Below the pieces are notes generated by a model. That model saw nothing but the letters and a program-made list of their open reading frames with translations. It made no database searches and had not been told where the DNA came from. Below, piece after piece: positions 1 through 10,875 of a DNA stretch of 64,000 bases (positions within the stretch are counted from its first letter, which is position 1; each line of letters begins with the position of its first letter). A program made the position numbers and the translations under genes. This DNA is from Sinotaia quadrata (Eukaryota; Mollusca; Gastropoda; Architaenioglossa; Viviparidae). Location of the stretch: NCBI GenBank assembly GCA_028829895.1, contig CM054180.1, positions 105,289,135 to 105,353,134 of the forward strand, read 5' to 3'.

Positions 1-283
1 AAGAAACATTATGCGACAGTAAAACGTCTATCTTATGATCTAGGATGGTTATATGGTTATAAATGCGTTATAATCATGGGCAAAATGAATCAGAAAGTTT
101 CAAAAGTTACAATGTTTCTAGACATTAAATTTTTTTTCTTTTAGGTAAATTATGATAGATTAGCATATGTTGTGGAAGACGAACATTAAACAAAACAGCT
201 GGTGAAGCCTGGCAAAATGTTAAAAGTACATTGAAATGTTATCCTTTGCATTCCTCTCTCAACCGTTATTATATCGTCACAGT

Positions 284-413
284 CACGGTGATTTAAATTG
301 ATCCTGATGAGCGCAAATTGCTTTCTGGAGCTGTTAGAAAATAACGCCCACAGTGGTTTAAACTGATCCTGATGAGCGCAAGTTGCTTTCTGGAGCTGTT
401 AGAAAATAACGCC
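284..413. repeat. Tandem duplication, 65-bp unit, 2 copies
   Basis: Two nearly identical 65-bp units begin at 284 and 349; each contains GATCCTGATGAGCGCAA and ends in GAAAATAACGCC. The unit edge CACAGTGATT continues directly into the 62-bp array that follows, so the two arrays probably share an origin. Confidence 0.9.
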
Positions 414-1095
414 CACAGTGATTCAAATTCTCGGGATGCAAAGTATTTTCCACGAACCTTAACAACATCTCGCTCTCAGTGATTTCTAGTTTAAGAAACG
501 TAAAGTATTTTTAGAGAGCCGTAACAACATCTCGCTCTCAGTGATTTCTAGTTTAAGAAACGTAAAGTATTTTTAGAGAGCCGTAACAACATCTCGCTCT
601 CAGTGATTTCTAGTTTAAGAAACGTAAAGTATTTTTAGAGAGCCGTAACAACATCTCGCTCTCAGTGATTTCTAGTTTAAGGAACGTAAAGTATTTTTAG
701 AGAGCCGTAACAACATCTCGCTCTCAGTGATTTCTAGTTTAAGAAACGTAAAGTATTTTTAGAGAGCCGTAACAACATCTCGCTCTCAGTGATTTCAGGT
801 TTAAGAAACGTAAAGTATTTTTAGAGAGCCATAACAACATTTCGTTGTCGGTGATTTCTAGTTTAAGGAATGTAAAGTATTTTTAGAGAGCCGTAACAAC
901 ATCTTGCTCTGAGTGATTTCTAGTTTAAGGAATGTAAAGTATTTCTGGAATATCCATTACAACAACTCGTTGTCGGTGATTTCTAGTGTGAGGAACGAAA
1001 ACTATTTTTAGAGATCCGTTACAACAACTCGTTGTCGGTGATTTCTAGTCTGAGGAACGAAAAGTATTTTTGGGAGAATCGTTACAACAAGCGAA
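414..1095. repeat. Minisatellite, 62-bp unit, about 11 copies
   Basis: GATTTCTAGTTTAAG recurs at 481, 543, 605, 667, 729, 791, 853 and 915, always 62 bp apart, then at about 978 and 1040. Copies in the first half are almost identical. Copies after about 830 carry progressively more substitutions, so the array is young on the left and eroded on the right. No coding potential. Confidence 0.95.
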
Positions 1096-1699
1096 TTAAA
1101 TTTTGAGAAGTGCAATCTATTTTCCATCAACTATTACAACAAAGCACTGAATTATATTTTGAAGAATGGAAGTTATTTTCACTGAGCTGTTCTTTCCTAA
1201 GGCAGCCGGTGGATTCCAGTCGACCTTGACCTTGATTTTCTTGTCCAGGCTCCGTTGGTCTGGCTCTGGGTCTTTGAGAGTGAGGTAATTTGTCACTTGC
1301 CAGTGTCATTTCATGGAATCACCATTCCCCCACTCGCCTCCCATCAGCTTTAGGACGCAGAAGCAAATTAATGCTACTAAATCGTAGTTGTTGCCTACTT
1401 TGAATGATGCACTTTTAGTTTGGTACAGAATTTCTCGCAGCTGACATGTATAAATCCATTAAATGAACATACCAGTATGTCGTTTTAAGTTTCATGAACG
1501 ATATACATGAAAGCGTTAATGGCTTGCTGCCATTTCGCATAATTGTTCTGCTTGTATATTTCAAGAATTGCCACGGGCTGAAACATTTCTTGGGCTATAT
1601 GAGAAAGATTAATTTTATCTTTTTGGGGGGGCTAAAGCTGACCGAGAGGAAGAACGGTCGAAAATTTCACATTTAAACAACCAGTGAGAAATGTATGAA
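1096..1699. other. Unique AT-rich sequence, no gene seen
   Basis: Open frames are at most about 60 codons, without recognisable domains or convincing splice structure. Confidence 0.5.
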
Positions 1700-2290
1700 A
1701 ATACACACCTCAGACAACACTAACAACAATTGTTAAGAACTGCAAAGATTAATTATTTATTTTTAGAAATGTCTGACAATGCACCCATAATACAGTAATA
1801 TCAATTGCCTTTTGAGAACTTCACCTTATACACTTCTCGAAATGCCAAGAATTTCACTCATAATACAGCTCTAAAACTGTTAAAGATTTCAATGTTTTTC
1901 ACTTCTTGAAGTGTCTGACAAAACACTCACAATACAGTAATAAAATTACTGAGTGCATCTTTATGCATTTCTCGAAATGCCTGTAAATAAGTGAGCACTT
2001 CACTTAATCAGTTCTAGAAGTATCTGACAGTATATCCATAATGCAATACTTAAGTGTATCGATAACTTCAGTACTATGCACTTCTCGACATGGCTTTAAG
2101 TATGCGCATAAGAGTATTAAATATTGCTGAGAACTTAAGCATTCTGCAGTTTTGAAATACCAAAACGCACGCACGAGATAGTGTAAAGTCGTCATCTTCA
2201 AAATTATGCAACTCTTGAAATGTCTGAAAAGTGATGCATTAAGGTAAAATACTAAAAAAAACAATTGTTGGAAATTCAACATTATGAAAT
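1700..2290. repeat. Eroded tandem repeat, about 75-bp unit
   Basis: Related blocks recur with heavy divergence: CACTTCTCGAAATG-like sequence followed by TCTGACA and then CATAATACAGTAAT. They appear near 1770, 1835, 1905, 1970, 2020, 2070 and 2215. This looks like a very old minisatellite in which only the keywords survive. Confidence 0.6.
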
Positions 2291-2394
2291 TTAATGAAAA
2301 TACGTATACATGGTAAAATACTATAATTAAGTTTAATTATTGTCCACCTTTATAATCAAAGAATTTGGTAAACTATTTTAAGTTTTCGGAGTCT

Positions 2395-2764
2395 CACCAT
2401 TAAGCTAACAGCTGCCTTTCATGACCGGACTTCTTGTCACACCAAATTCAAAGTGATTAGACAATAGAATTCTTTACAGCAGGTAAACTTTTGATCTCAG
2501 CCCATTGGCTGGTCTCGTTATGACCTCGTGGTCTCGTCTTGTAAATCTTAACTATTGGATATAAAAAAAACTACTCGTCCACCTAAAAACGGTTTAAAAC
2601 ACATCAGCAAGTCTAGCACATTCTTTACCTGAGTTGTTAACTTCCAACTTTGACACTTACAAATATCAGCCCAAGCAGGACCCAAGGTTCGGGTCACTTT
2701 GACATTTAACAATTTATATAACAATTAAGTTTAGAAATAGGGATAGGCAAATTTATCTGTTACA
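2395..2764 (+). mobile_element. Right end of dispersed TG...CA repeat (solo-LTR-like family), copy 1
   Basis: This segment matches the right parts of the copies at 11045-11721 and 43973-45598, sharing GATCTCAGCCCATTGG and GATAGGCAAATTTA. It ends in CTGTTACA at 2764, a mutated form of the CTGTCACA terminus. The left end is missing. Confidence 0.75.
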
Positions 2765-2786
2765 GGGAGTTTCCAAAAAGCAAAAA

Positions 2787-3033
2787 TAAAGTTAAACGTA
2801 TCTGATTAGACATGATTCAAACCTTAAACTGACTAGACACGATTCAGACTTTATACTGACTAGACATGATTCAGACCTTACATTGACTAGACATGACTCA
2901 GACCTTACACTGACTAGAATTGATTCAGATTTATGCTGAGTAGACATGATGCAGATCTTACACTAACTAGACACGATTAAGATCTTACACTGACTAGACA
3001 TGATTCAGACCTTACACTAATTAGACATCATTG
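2787..3033. repeat. Minisatellite, about 27-bp unit, 8-9 copies
   Basis: CTGACTAGACATGATTCAGA recurs roughly every 27 bp, with copies differing by point changes and one shortened unit near 2925. Confidence 0.9.
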
Positions 3034-4102
3034 TATCCATTCTGCACTACTGCTTAGTAATGGCATGAAGTTATTTATTCATTCTGTACTTTAAAAACTG
3101 GCCCGATATGGATAATGATTTATGCATTATTCAGAAGTGGCTAAATAGTTACGAACACAGAATATGTTGTGCATTCATCCACAGAAAATGAATCCGCAAA
3201 AACATGGCAGAGCCTGAAGCTGTTTGTGCAGCTGGGGAAGGAACTGAAAACATCCTGCACTCCAAATCTGCAGAATACTGATTATTTTCAAAACGGTTTT
3301 GCAGTACCGTGAGATGTCGAGGTCTCCAAAATAAACACGCCAGACTGCAGTTGTATCCACAACTCCTGAAGATGTCTGGTCGTTTAACGTTGTTCGGCGG
3401 TTGTCTCGTGACGTAATGTGAAAAGTTGTCCACAGGTTTTATTTAATTTTTGGTGAAACATTTTTATAAACGAGATACATAACAAATGAAGTGCATAGTG
3501 GGATGTAAATGTGGGTAACATAAAATATAGTGCATAGTGCACTTTAAAACTTCACACACATAACGCACAGAGATAAAATGTTTGTACGCACAGGCAGATT
3601 TATCATTCGCTTATTTGGAGCCGAGGTGGCAAAATATTTATACGTGTGTGATTAAAGGTTTGATGCTGGTGTTAAAAGCAGGATATTAATAGTAGAACCG
3701 CCTGTCGCTCGTCTTAACCTAGATTTCTGTTGAACTTGTAACGTGAAGACACAGAGCTAGTATCGTCTTACAACCGCAACATCGTACACTGGTCGAACCC
3801 ACATTTCAGAAATGAACATTTGTTCCCTTTCTGAAGATTAGTATGCTCAAGTTGGGAGTTATGGGCTTTTACAATTTAGTCTCGGAACACCCCCCTCCAT
3901 CTTCTCCTTCTATAAACGTCATAGTTTAGTTCTCACACAACTGGAACAGATTATGGATAGGCACAGCAGGATGAAATTTTCCTTCATTCGGTACAAAAAC
4001 AAATTCCGTGTAAAATAATTCAAACATTAGACAGTCATTGTATTTCTAGACATACTCCAGATGACTGGGAACGAAATAAAGAATGTGTACTCATAAGCAG
4101 TG
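3034..4102. other. Unique sequence, no gene recognised
   Basis: Open frames of 61-94 codons at 3149-3433 (minus) have no recognisable domain and are considered chance. Confidence 0.5.
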
Positions 4103-4599
4103 CTATCTATCTATCTATCTATCTATCTGTCTGTGTCTATCTCTATCTGACTGTCAGTCAGTGAGTCTGTTAGCCTGTCTATCTATCTATCTGACTGTCA
4201 GTCATTGAGTCTGTTAGCCTATCTATCTGTCTATCTATCTATCTATCTGTCAGTCAGTGAGTCTGTAAGCCTGTCTATCTATCTATCTATCTTACTGTCA
4301 GTCATTGAGTCTGTTAGCCTATCTATCTGTCAGTCTATCTATCTATCTGTCAGTCAGTGAGTCTGTTAGCCTATCTATCTATCTATCTATCTGTCTTTCT
4401 ATCTATCTATCTATCTATCTATCTTACTGTCAGTCATTGAGTCTATTAGCCTATCTATCTGTCTATCTATCTATCTGACTGTCACTCAGTGAGTCTGTTA
4501 GCCTATTTATCTATCTATCTATCTGTCTTTCTATCTATCTATCTATCTATCTGTCAATCAGTGAGTCTGTTAGCCTATCTATCTATCTATCTATCTATT
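4103..4599. repeat. Compound (TATC)n microsatellite with a longer superimposed unit
   Basis: TATC tetranucleotides are interrupted about nine times by a non-repetitive phrase of the form GTCAGTCAGTGAGTCTGTTAG, with ATTGAG/GTGAG variants. The locus therefore has a second period of about 45-80 bp over the tetranucleotide, indicating segmental duplication of an interrupted microsatellite. Confidence 0.9.
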
Positions 4600-4604
4600 T
4601 GCGT

Positions 4605-4731
4605 GGTCTACCGGTCTCCGCTTTCTTCCAGATGGTGTCCATCGCATCGCATTCTTGGGGTATTCTTGATCTGGTAGACGAAGAATATGACCGGCTTGGC
4701 GCATCCGATGTTCTGTCATGATATCTTGTAG
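4605..4731 (-). pseudogene. Remnant of a LINE reverse transcriptase C-terminus
   Basis: The minus strand reads RLQDIMTEHRMRQAGHILRL, then LPDQEYPKNAMRWTPSGRKR. The pattern (R)xAGH(I/V)LR(L/M)P...P(K)...A(L/M)RW.P.G.R.RGRP is familiar from the C-terminal end of the reverse-transcriptase ORF in several APE-type LINE clades. The fragment is about 42 codons and is cut off at its 3' side by the (TATC)n tract. It is unrelated in sequence to the RLE element next to it. Clade not assigned. Confidence 0.65.
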
Positions 4732-4892
4732 CCTTCTGGAATAACGTGACGTTTTGCAGCCTTCTGGAGCCATACAACGCTCTGTCACGAGGTCTTGTAG
4801 TCTCCTGGAGTCGCACAACGTCTGCCACAAAGTCTTGCAGCCTTCTGGAGTCACATGACGTTCTGTCATGAGGTTTTGCAGTTTTCTGGAGC
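4722..4892. repeat. Minisatellite, about 40-bp unit, derived from LINE codons
   Basis: GCCTTCTGGA or variants occur at 4731, 4759, 4800, 4840 and 4881; one spacing is 28 bp and the others are about 40. On the minus strand the units read as diverged versions of RRLQD(I/L)(M/V)TE(H/R), the segment just upstream of the LINE motif at 4605-4731. The array therefore appears to be built from retrotransposon coding sequence. Confidence 0.65.
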
Positions 4893-5052
4893 CACTTCTC
4901 CGCAAGAAACGTCGTTGACTGTATGTCGTGCGTACAATTTTACCGCCATCGTCGTGACCTGCAAAATATGTCAGTCAGGATCAGAACGTAACAAAGTCTC
5001 CCCTTCTTGTAAAAGCAAATAATATCTTATTGAGCACATCATCATCATTATT

Positions 5053-5068
5053 ATTATTATTATTATCC
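5053..5068 (-). repeat. (TAA)n tail of RLE retrotransposon copy A
   Basis: A short ATT tract on the plus strand directly abuts the 3' end of copy A. The minus strand reads ...GACTGG followed by (ATA)n, then degrades into ATGATGATG. Confidence 0.75.
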
Positions 5069-6125
5069 AGTCTCTTTCCACGACTTCTGTTTGACTGTCG
5101 GCTGAGATCCTAGGTCTCGGAATCTTACCAAGATTCTGGGAGATCCAAAGTTTTACGGAGGATGTGGGCACTTCCGAGGAGCGCTGCTTTGAGTAGTGGA
5201 GCGATTCTGTGGTTTCCAGGGAGTTTATTCAGGTAGCCTTCCAATTCTGATGTTATGTTCCCCAAGGCTCCTATCACTATTGGTATCACTTCTGCTTTTA
5301 CATTCCACAGTCTCTGGATTTCTAATCTGAGGTCTTGGTATTTTTCTATTTTTTCTCTTTCTTTTGTTTTTATGTTTCTATCACATGGAACAGCGACATC
5401 AATAATTGTTACTGTTCTGTTGGTCTTATTGAGAACTACAATGTCTGGTCGTCTTGCAGGAATAACCCGGTCTGTTCTTATCTCGAAGTCCCACAGTATT
5501 TTGACTTCTTCTGTTTCGATGACTGCTTCTGGTTGATGCATCCATGTTCTTTCTGGGGTTTTTATGCCATAGTTCTCACACAGATTTCTATGTATGTGTT
5601 TTGCCACTTCATTGTGTCGTTTGGTGTATTCTGTTCCAGCCAGAACCTGACATCCAGATAGTATGTGTTCTGTTGTCTCATCCATGGATTTGCAAAGTCT
5701 ACATTTGGAATCATTTGAAATTTTCATGATTTTCGTTTTGTGTGCTTTGGTGTTGAGTGCTTGATCTTGTGCAGCTGTTATGAGTGCTTCTGTTTCTGCT
5801 TTCAATCCTGCCTCTTTCAACCATTTGTACGTTGATTGCTTTGTTGATATTTCGTCGGCTTGTCGTACATATTGGCCATGTAGAGGTTTCTGTCTCCAGG
5901 TATGTGCTAGTTCTTGCTTCGTTGTTTTCTTCCATGTTTCTTTGTCTGTTTCTGGTGGCTGGAATAGTCCACTCCTTTTTACTAATTCTATCAGTGGATC
6001 ATCTTTATTGTTATTCCAGATGTAGTCCACAAGGCCAATGACTTCTCCTTCAATGACATGTTTAATTTTCTTGAGACCTCGGCCTCCCATTTTTCGAGAT
6101 ACATAGAGTCTGTCTACGTCTGCTA
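5069..6125 (-). mobile_element. RLE-type non-LTR retrotransposon, copy A (5'-truncated)
   Basis: On the minus strand this is the 3' third of a non-LTR retrotransposon: end of the RT thumb, a CCHC-type knuckle, a restriction-like endonuclease and a short 3' UTR (5124 to 5069), ending in a (TAA)n tail. The 5' break at about 6125 abuts the (TAA)n tail of copy B. Truncation from the 5' side is what target-primed reverse transcription normally produces. Copies B (6197-6850) and C (57400-59770) belong to the same family. It is the R2/R4/NeSL type by architecture; the clade cannot be fixed without a phylogeny. Confidence 0.9.
5125..6090 (-). CDS. C-terminal part of RLE retrotransposon polyprotein (zinc knuckle + restriction-like endonuclease)
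   Basis: This frame of 321 codons has no internal stop and stays open upstream to about 6124, where the element is truncated. The first ATG is therefore just an internal methionine, not a true start. Residues 1-10 (MGGRGL) correspond to the end of the RT/thumb region. Residues 130-147 form a zinc knuckle, C130-X2-C133-X8-H142-X4-C147. Residues 214-231 carry the restriction-like endonuclease signature RPD(216)-X14-D(231), followed by K250-Y251, matching the PD-(D/E)XK-like nuclease used by this class to nick target DNA. The RT catalytic domain is absent, so the fragment cannot retrotranspose by itself. The open frame suggests fairly recent insertion compared with copies B and C. Domain identity is confident; expression as a protein is not implied. 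Confidence 0.85.
   Translation of the reverse strand: MGGRGLKKIKHVIEGEVIGLVDYIWNNNKDDPLIELVKRSGLFQPPETDKETWKKTTKQELAHTWRQKPLHGQYVRQADEISTKQSTYKWLKEAGLKAETEALITAAQDQALNTKAHKTKIMKISNDSKCRLCKSMDETTEHILSGCQVLAGTEYTKRHNEVAKHIHRNLCENYGIKTPERTWMHQPEAVIETEEVKILWDFEIRTDRVIPARRPDIVVLNKTNRTVTIIDVAVPCDRNIKTKEREKIEKYQDLRLEIQRLWNVKAEVIPIVIGALGNITSELEGYLNKLPGNHRIAPLLKAALLGSAHILRKTLDLPESW

Positions 6126-6196
<71 letters not shown>
6126..6196 (-). repeat. (TAA)n tail of RLE retrotransposon copy B, about 71 bp
   Basis: Uninterrupted ATT repeats on the plus strand lie between the 3' end of copy B and the 5' break of copy A. On the element strand this is the 3' (TAA)n tail of copy B. Confidence 0.85.
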
Positions 6197-6200
<4 letters not shown>

Positions 6201-6850
6201 CTTCTTTCCACGACTTCTGCTTGACTGTCGATTGTGATGAAAGGTCTCGGAATCTTACCAAGATTCTGGGAGATTCAAGGTTTTACGGAGGATGTGGGAA
6301 CTTCCTAGGAGCGCTGCTTTGAGTAGTGGGGCGAGTCTGTGGTTTCCAGGGAGTTTATTCAGATAGCCTTCCAACTCAGATGTTATGTTCCCCAAGGCTC
6401 CTATCACTGTAGGTATCACTTCTGCTTTTACATTCCACAGTCTTTGAATTTGTAATCTGAGGTCTTGGTATTTTTGTATTTTTTCTCTGTTTTCTCTGTT
6501 TTTATGTTTCTATCACTTGGAACAGCGACATCAATGATTGTTGCTGCTCTTGTTGAACTTATTGAGAACTACAATGTCTGGTCTTCGTGAAGGAATCATT
6601 CGATCTGTTCTTATCTCGAAGTCCCACTGTATTCTGACTTCTGTTTCAGAGACTGCATCTCGTTGATGCATCCATGCTCTTTCTGTGGGTTTTTATGCCA
6701 TAGTTCTCACACAGATTTTATGCCCTAGTTCTCATACAGATTTCGATGTATGTTTAGCTACTACGTTGGATCTTTTGGTGTATTCTCTTCCAGCCAGATC
6801 CTGACACCCAGTTAGTATGTGCTCTGTTGTTGCATCCATGGTTTTGCAGT
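6197..6850 (-). pseudogene. RLE-type non-LTR retrotransposon, copy B (5'-truncated, frameshifted)
   Basis: This segment aligns to copy A from its 3' end (CTTTCCACGACTTCTG, 6204) up to the region encoding the zinc knuckle (about 6850). It has many substitutions and indels, including a local duplication of about 30 bp near 6701-6742 (ATGCC.TAGTTCTCA.ACAGATTT twice). The reading frame is broken. It is more truncated than copy A and sits upstream of it in the same orientation. Confidence 0.9.
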
Positions 6851-7225
6851 CATTTTTAGAATCTCACATAAACATGTATACTTTGAAAGTATGATTGGAT
6901 CATCAAAAAGATGTGTTAAGGAGATATTTTAGTATTGCTGCATTGACTTTTACTATTCCAACTTTGACTTCTGCTTAGGCATACGTATTTGCAACAGACG
7001 ACATTGTCGCTGGATACTGTAACAGTACTCGGCACTTTTCAACTGCTTTTCTTTAATAACCAAGAGATAACTCTGGTATAGAGATGTCAATGTACGATAC
7101 TTCTCTGCTCATATAAACACTCAATTGGGGATTTTTCAGCCGCAAAACAGACAATGGCATTCGATAGACAGAGAAGGGTACATCACATTGGGTGAGCGGG
7201 TAAAAAGTCACAGAAAGAAAATTTC
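6851..7225. other. Unique sequence, nothing recognised
   Basis: No open frame with domain similarity and no tandem structure were seen. Confidence 0.5.
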
Positions 7226-7226
7226 A

Positions 7227-7259
<33 letters not shown>
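7226..7259. repeat. (CA)n microsatellite
   Basis: About 16 CA dinucleotides. Confidence 0.95.
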
Positions 7260-7261
<2 letters not shown>

Positions 7262-7510
7262 TGTCACAGGAAAATGTGTATGTATGTATTGTTTATTTAC
7301 ATGCTTGTCTGGCGTGTTATCACTAAATTAGGACCATAATGCAATGGCTTTGCTTTGAATCAAATTATTTTTAATGCAGTTCCTTGGCGTTCCTTTGAAC
7401 TATGCTTCTAGTGCTAGATCAGTCATAGCTATTTTTAAAATCTTGTTTACTACGCGAGTTGTGTCGGAAATATCAGAGGCAGAATCGTTTAAATCTCACA
7501 CCTCCGTGAT

Positions 7511-7691
7511 AGAGCTTAGTCAGGTTCAAACGTGTTGCCGACTAGGACATAAAGGTACCAGTATCATAGAGAACTTAGGTTCAAACGTGTTGCCGACTAG
7601 GGCATAAAGGTACCAGTATTATAGAGAACTTAGTCAGGTTCAAACGCGTTGCCGACTAGGACATAAAGGTACCAGTATTATAGAGAGCTTT
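7511..7691. repeat. Minisatellite, about 61-bp unit, 3 copies
   Basis: GGTTCAAACGTGTTGCCGAC recurs at about 7522, 7578 and 7636, each followed by ATAAAGGTACCAGTAT. The middle unit lacks TCAG and is slightly shorter. Confidence 0.95.
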
Positions 7692-9137
7692 ATTCGCTAC
7701 CGACAAAAATTCAAAGGAGAAAACCCACTTGAAGAAAATATGAAAATCAGACGCATTTATACACGTATATGCACATATGAATATCACATAAAGTCTAAAA
7801 GTAACACATTAAAAAAATAATTTTGCGTTCTTTTTGTATCACGAATAAAATCACATAATAAACTCAAATTAATTTAAATGTTTATTTTAATACATGCAAT
7901 AATTTTGGGAACTCAACTAAGCTAAATATACTGTAAGACACAAATGTAAACATATGGTTATAGCATTCATCTAGGTGAGTTTTATTAATATTGCATGCCA
8001 CCATTCAAATTTATATTTTATTAGAACTTACATATATGCCGACTGTTTTGATTAATTAATACCATATTTAAACTTTAAAATCGCCGACTAGTACGAGAAC
8101 AATAGGACACTATTAATATTACAGTTAATACAGTAATTTTTAATCTCGATCGGGAAATAATTTTCAAAAGTGAAAATAAACTGACGTATTTACATAAAAT
8201 GAAACTAAATAAAAAGTCACCAATGAAGTCATGTTTCAAGCAGTCACATCAAACTAAATAAAAAGTCATCAATGAAGTCATGTTTCAAGCAGTCACATCA
8301 AACTAAAACATATGTTAGTTTATTTTTTTTTAAAGAACATTTTATCCTACAGTTACCAGCCGTAGGTATTTAACAAGAAGATTATTTTTAAAATAAGTAA
8401 ATAAAATCAAGCAAACAAAACCGACAATTAACTGTCATGTTTAAAACATAAAATAAAGCAGAGAGAATAGTACAGTATTATCAAAAACACAAAACTACAT
8501 TTAAAAAATTATACCAAGTTAATTTATGAGGTTTTTATATCTACATAATCTACATATTATGTGCTATTGAAGATACCAGAATTTGCTAAGTTTTAAAGCT
8601 TTTTCATTTATTTATGGTTACTGTTAAGCGTTTGATAGTATAATTAATGAATGATTTTAGCGTTTGATGTTTTGTTTATGATTTAATATTCATAATTAAG
8701 GCGAATGCTCCAACCGACTCCACCAAGAAAGTCTGGCACTGTTTTGCGGTTTTTTTTTTGTCGGGCTACACTCAAATTTCGAAAGCGTTGTTGTATTTGG
8801 ACGTAGCGCCGTCTGCCGACAGCATTTTGCAAACTAATGGTTCTGACTGTAACTTCTTCACGCTGAAACCATTGAATTACGCGCCAAATTGAGGGGAGAT
8901 AATGCACAGCAGACTGTAGAGTTTATTATTCCATCCTTCGCCTCCTTTGTTTGTACAAGGACTGATTTTAACTTGGCAAGGTACACATTCCAGAGGCGAG
9001 GGGCGAAAATTTACTATTATTCAATCTATAATATACGTGTTTATAGACTTCATGCATAATTACATAACTATGTGTGTGTATGTCACATAATTAAATATGT
9101 GAATTATGTTATGAATTATAATATGTATACATTTTAT

Positions 9138-9142
<5 letters not shown>
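7692..9142. other. AT-rich unique sequence with one 49-bp duplication
   Basis: A 49-bp unit (AATGAAGTCATGTTTCAAGC) is duplicated at 8211-8308. The rest is AT-rich, with no open frame above 75 codons and no domain recognised. Confidence 0.6.

Positions 9143-9188
<46 letters not shown>
9143..9188. repeat. (CA)n microsatellite
   Basis: About 23 uninterrupted AC repeats. Confidence 0.97.
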
Positions 9189-9192
<4 letters not shown>

Positions 9193-9537
9193 AACCCCGA
9201 GCGAGAATCGAGCCGTGACTTTAATGAGTTGTCCTTACTTCCATTTACTGTTATTCACTTTATAATAAACATGCATATGGACTTACAATTAAAATTAATT
9301 AAAACAGAATAAATGTATGAATTAGAATGCATTTATACGGTATATAAAATATGCGCTCGTGCGCACCAAAGACAAAAAAAGCGCGCATAACGCATTCACT
9401 AATAGCATCTTTCATCCCGAACAGGATTTGAACCAAGCACATCTTGAGTGAGCAACTAACCTCCCTGCCATTTCCTGCTTTACTTACAGTTAATAAATAA
9501 TATAGCACATACACATTGACATTTAACATATATTGTG

Positions 9538-9693
9538 ACTTTATTTCCTGTGACTTTTTTCCTACGACTTTTTTTCCTGTGACCTTTATTCCTATGACTT
9601 TTTTCCTGTGACCTTTATCCCTATGACTTTTTTCCTGTGACCTTTATTCCTATGACTTTTTTCCTGTGACCTTTATTCCTATGACTTTTTTCC
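9538..9693. repeat. Minisatellite, about 28-bp unit, 5-6 copies
   Basis: TTTTTTCCTGTGACCTTTAT alternates with CCTATGACTT. The first two units are shorter half-units (CCTGTGACTTTTTTCC), showing the composite origin of the 28-bp unit. Confidence 0.9.
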
Positions 9694-10175
9694 CCTACAG
9701 TCATCATATTGACAGTCACATCGTTTGATCGGAAAATGCTTAAAACAAGACTGATTTAATGTCTTCATAAATTTTCTTCACTTGTATGTACCTCCAAGCA
9801 CTGCACACTACGTTCCAGTAGTTCTATTTATAACTTAAGAAAACAATATTAAATGCGAGTGATTCGTTGTAAATTTATAAAGTGAGCAATGAAAGCCAGA
9901 ATTTGGCCACCAAATTCTATTTTTATAACAACTATGTCAGTGCGCATGCTACTTGACCTATATGTTCAGGAAAGTCGTGGATTATAATGTTTTCGAGTGG
10001 TGAGGGGGAGGGGGAATAGGAGGGATGGATAGTGGGTAGGTTGTAACAGATAGGAGAAATAAAAACTTTAAGCAGGGTTAGTTTATCCACTGTTCGTAGA
10101 ACACTCAAAGAAATTCCAGAGAATGGTCAATACAATTTCAGTTCATATTTTCCGTTTTACATTTGTACATAAGTT
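9694..10175. other. Unique sequence, no gene seen
   Basis: A G-rich patch lies at 9999-10040. No coding signal was found. Confidence 0.5.
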
Positions 10176-10355
10176 AACTTAAACCCAAACATGTTCTTTG
10201 CGAAATCATACACTAAAACACACACTATCATACAACTTCATAGAGCTTCTAAAACCAAGTAAATAACTTAAACACAAACATGTTCTATGCGAAGTCATAC
10301 ACTAAAACACACACACTATCATACAACTTCATAGAGCTTCTAAAAACAAGTAAAT
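10176..10355. repeat. Tandem duplication, 89-bp unit, 2 copies
   Basis: AACTTAAAC.CAAACATGTT begins at 10176 and 10265, and both copies continue through CAACTTCATAGAGCTTCTAA. Similarity is high. Confidence 0.95.
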
Positions 10356-10787
10356 AGTTTGCACACGGCTTAGGTTTTCAAGGGTGGGGTGGGGTGGGTT
10401 TACTTATTGACAGCGTAATAGTTGACGTAATTTAAACAGCTAGACACTTTGGGTTCAGGACTGGAACTAGGGTACCACGTTCCCTAGCCCTTAAGTCTTC
10501 CTTCGACATAAGAATGAAGACCTCTCGATTCTCCACAGGTCTCAAGCATTCGACATATTAGTCTTCTTTGCCCCCCCCCCCACACACACACCCCGAAGCA
10601 GACACGCAATCTCTTTTCCATGCAACCAGTGTGACTGATTCCAAGCATCCATTCGATATCTCAAATTCTGACACTCCTATTTCCAGGATCCCGCTTGTCA
10701 AAACCATATCCCACCCCACCCCAGGCAAGCGTTCCGTTCTCGACATCAGTGGGTTTCAGCGTCTAGAGACTCGAATCATAGGGGAAG

Positions 10788-10790
<3 letters not shown>

Positions 10791-10875
<85 letters not shown>

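Noticed and set aside
8960..9010. Possible promoter or splice signals around TTTCTTATTCCATCC-type pyrimidine tracts across the window
   Set aside because: Such tracts are everywhere in AT-rich DNA; without an adjacent coding frame they carry no information.
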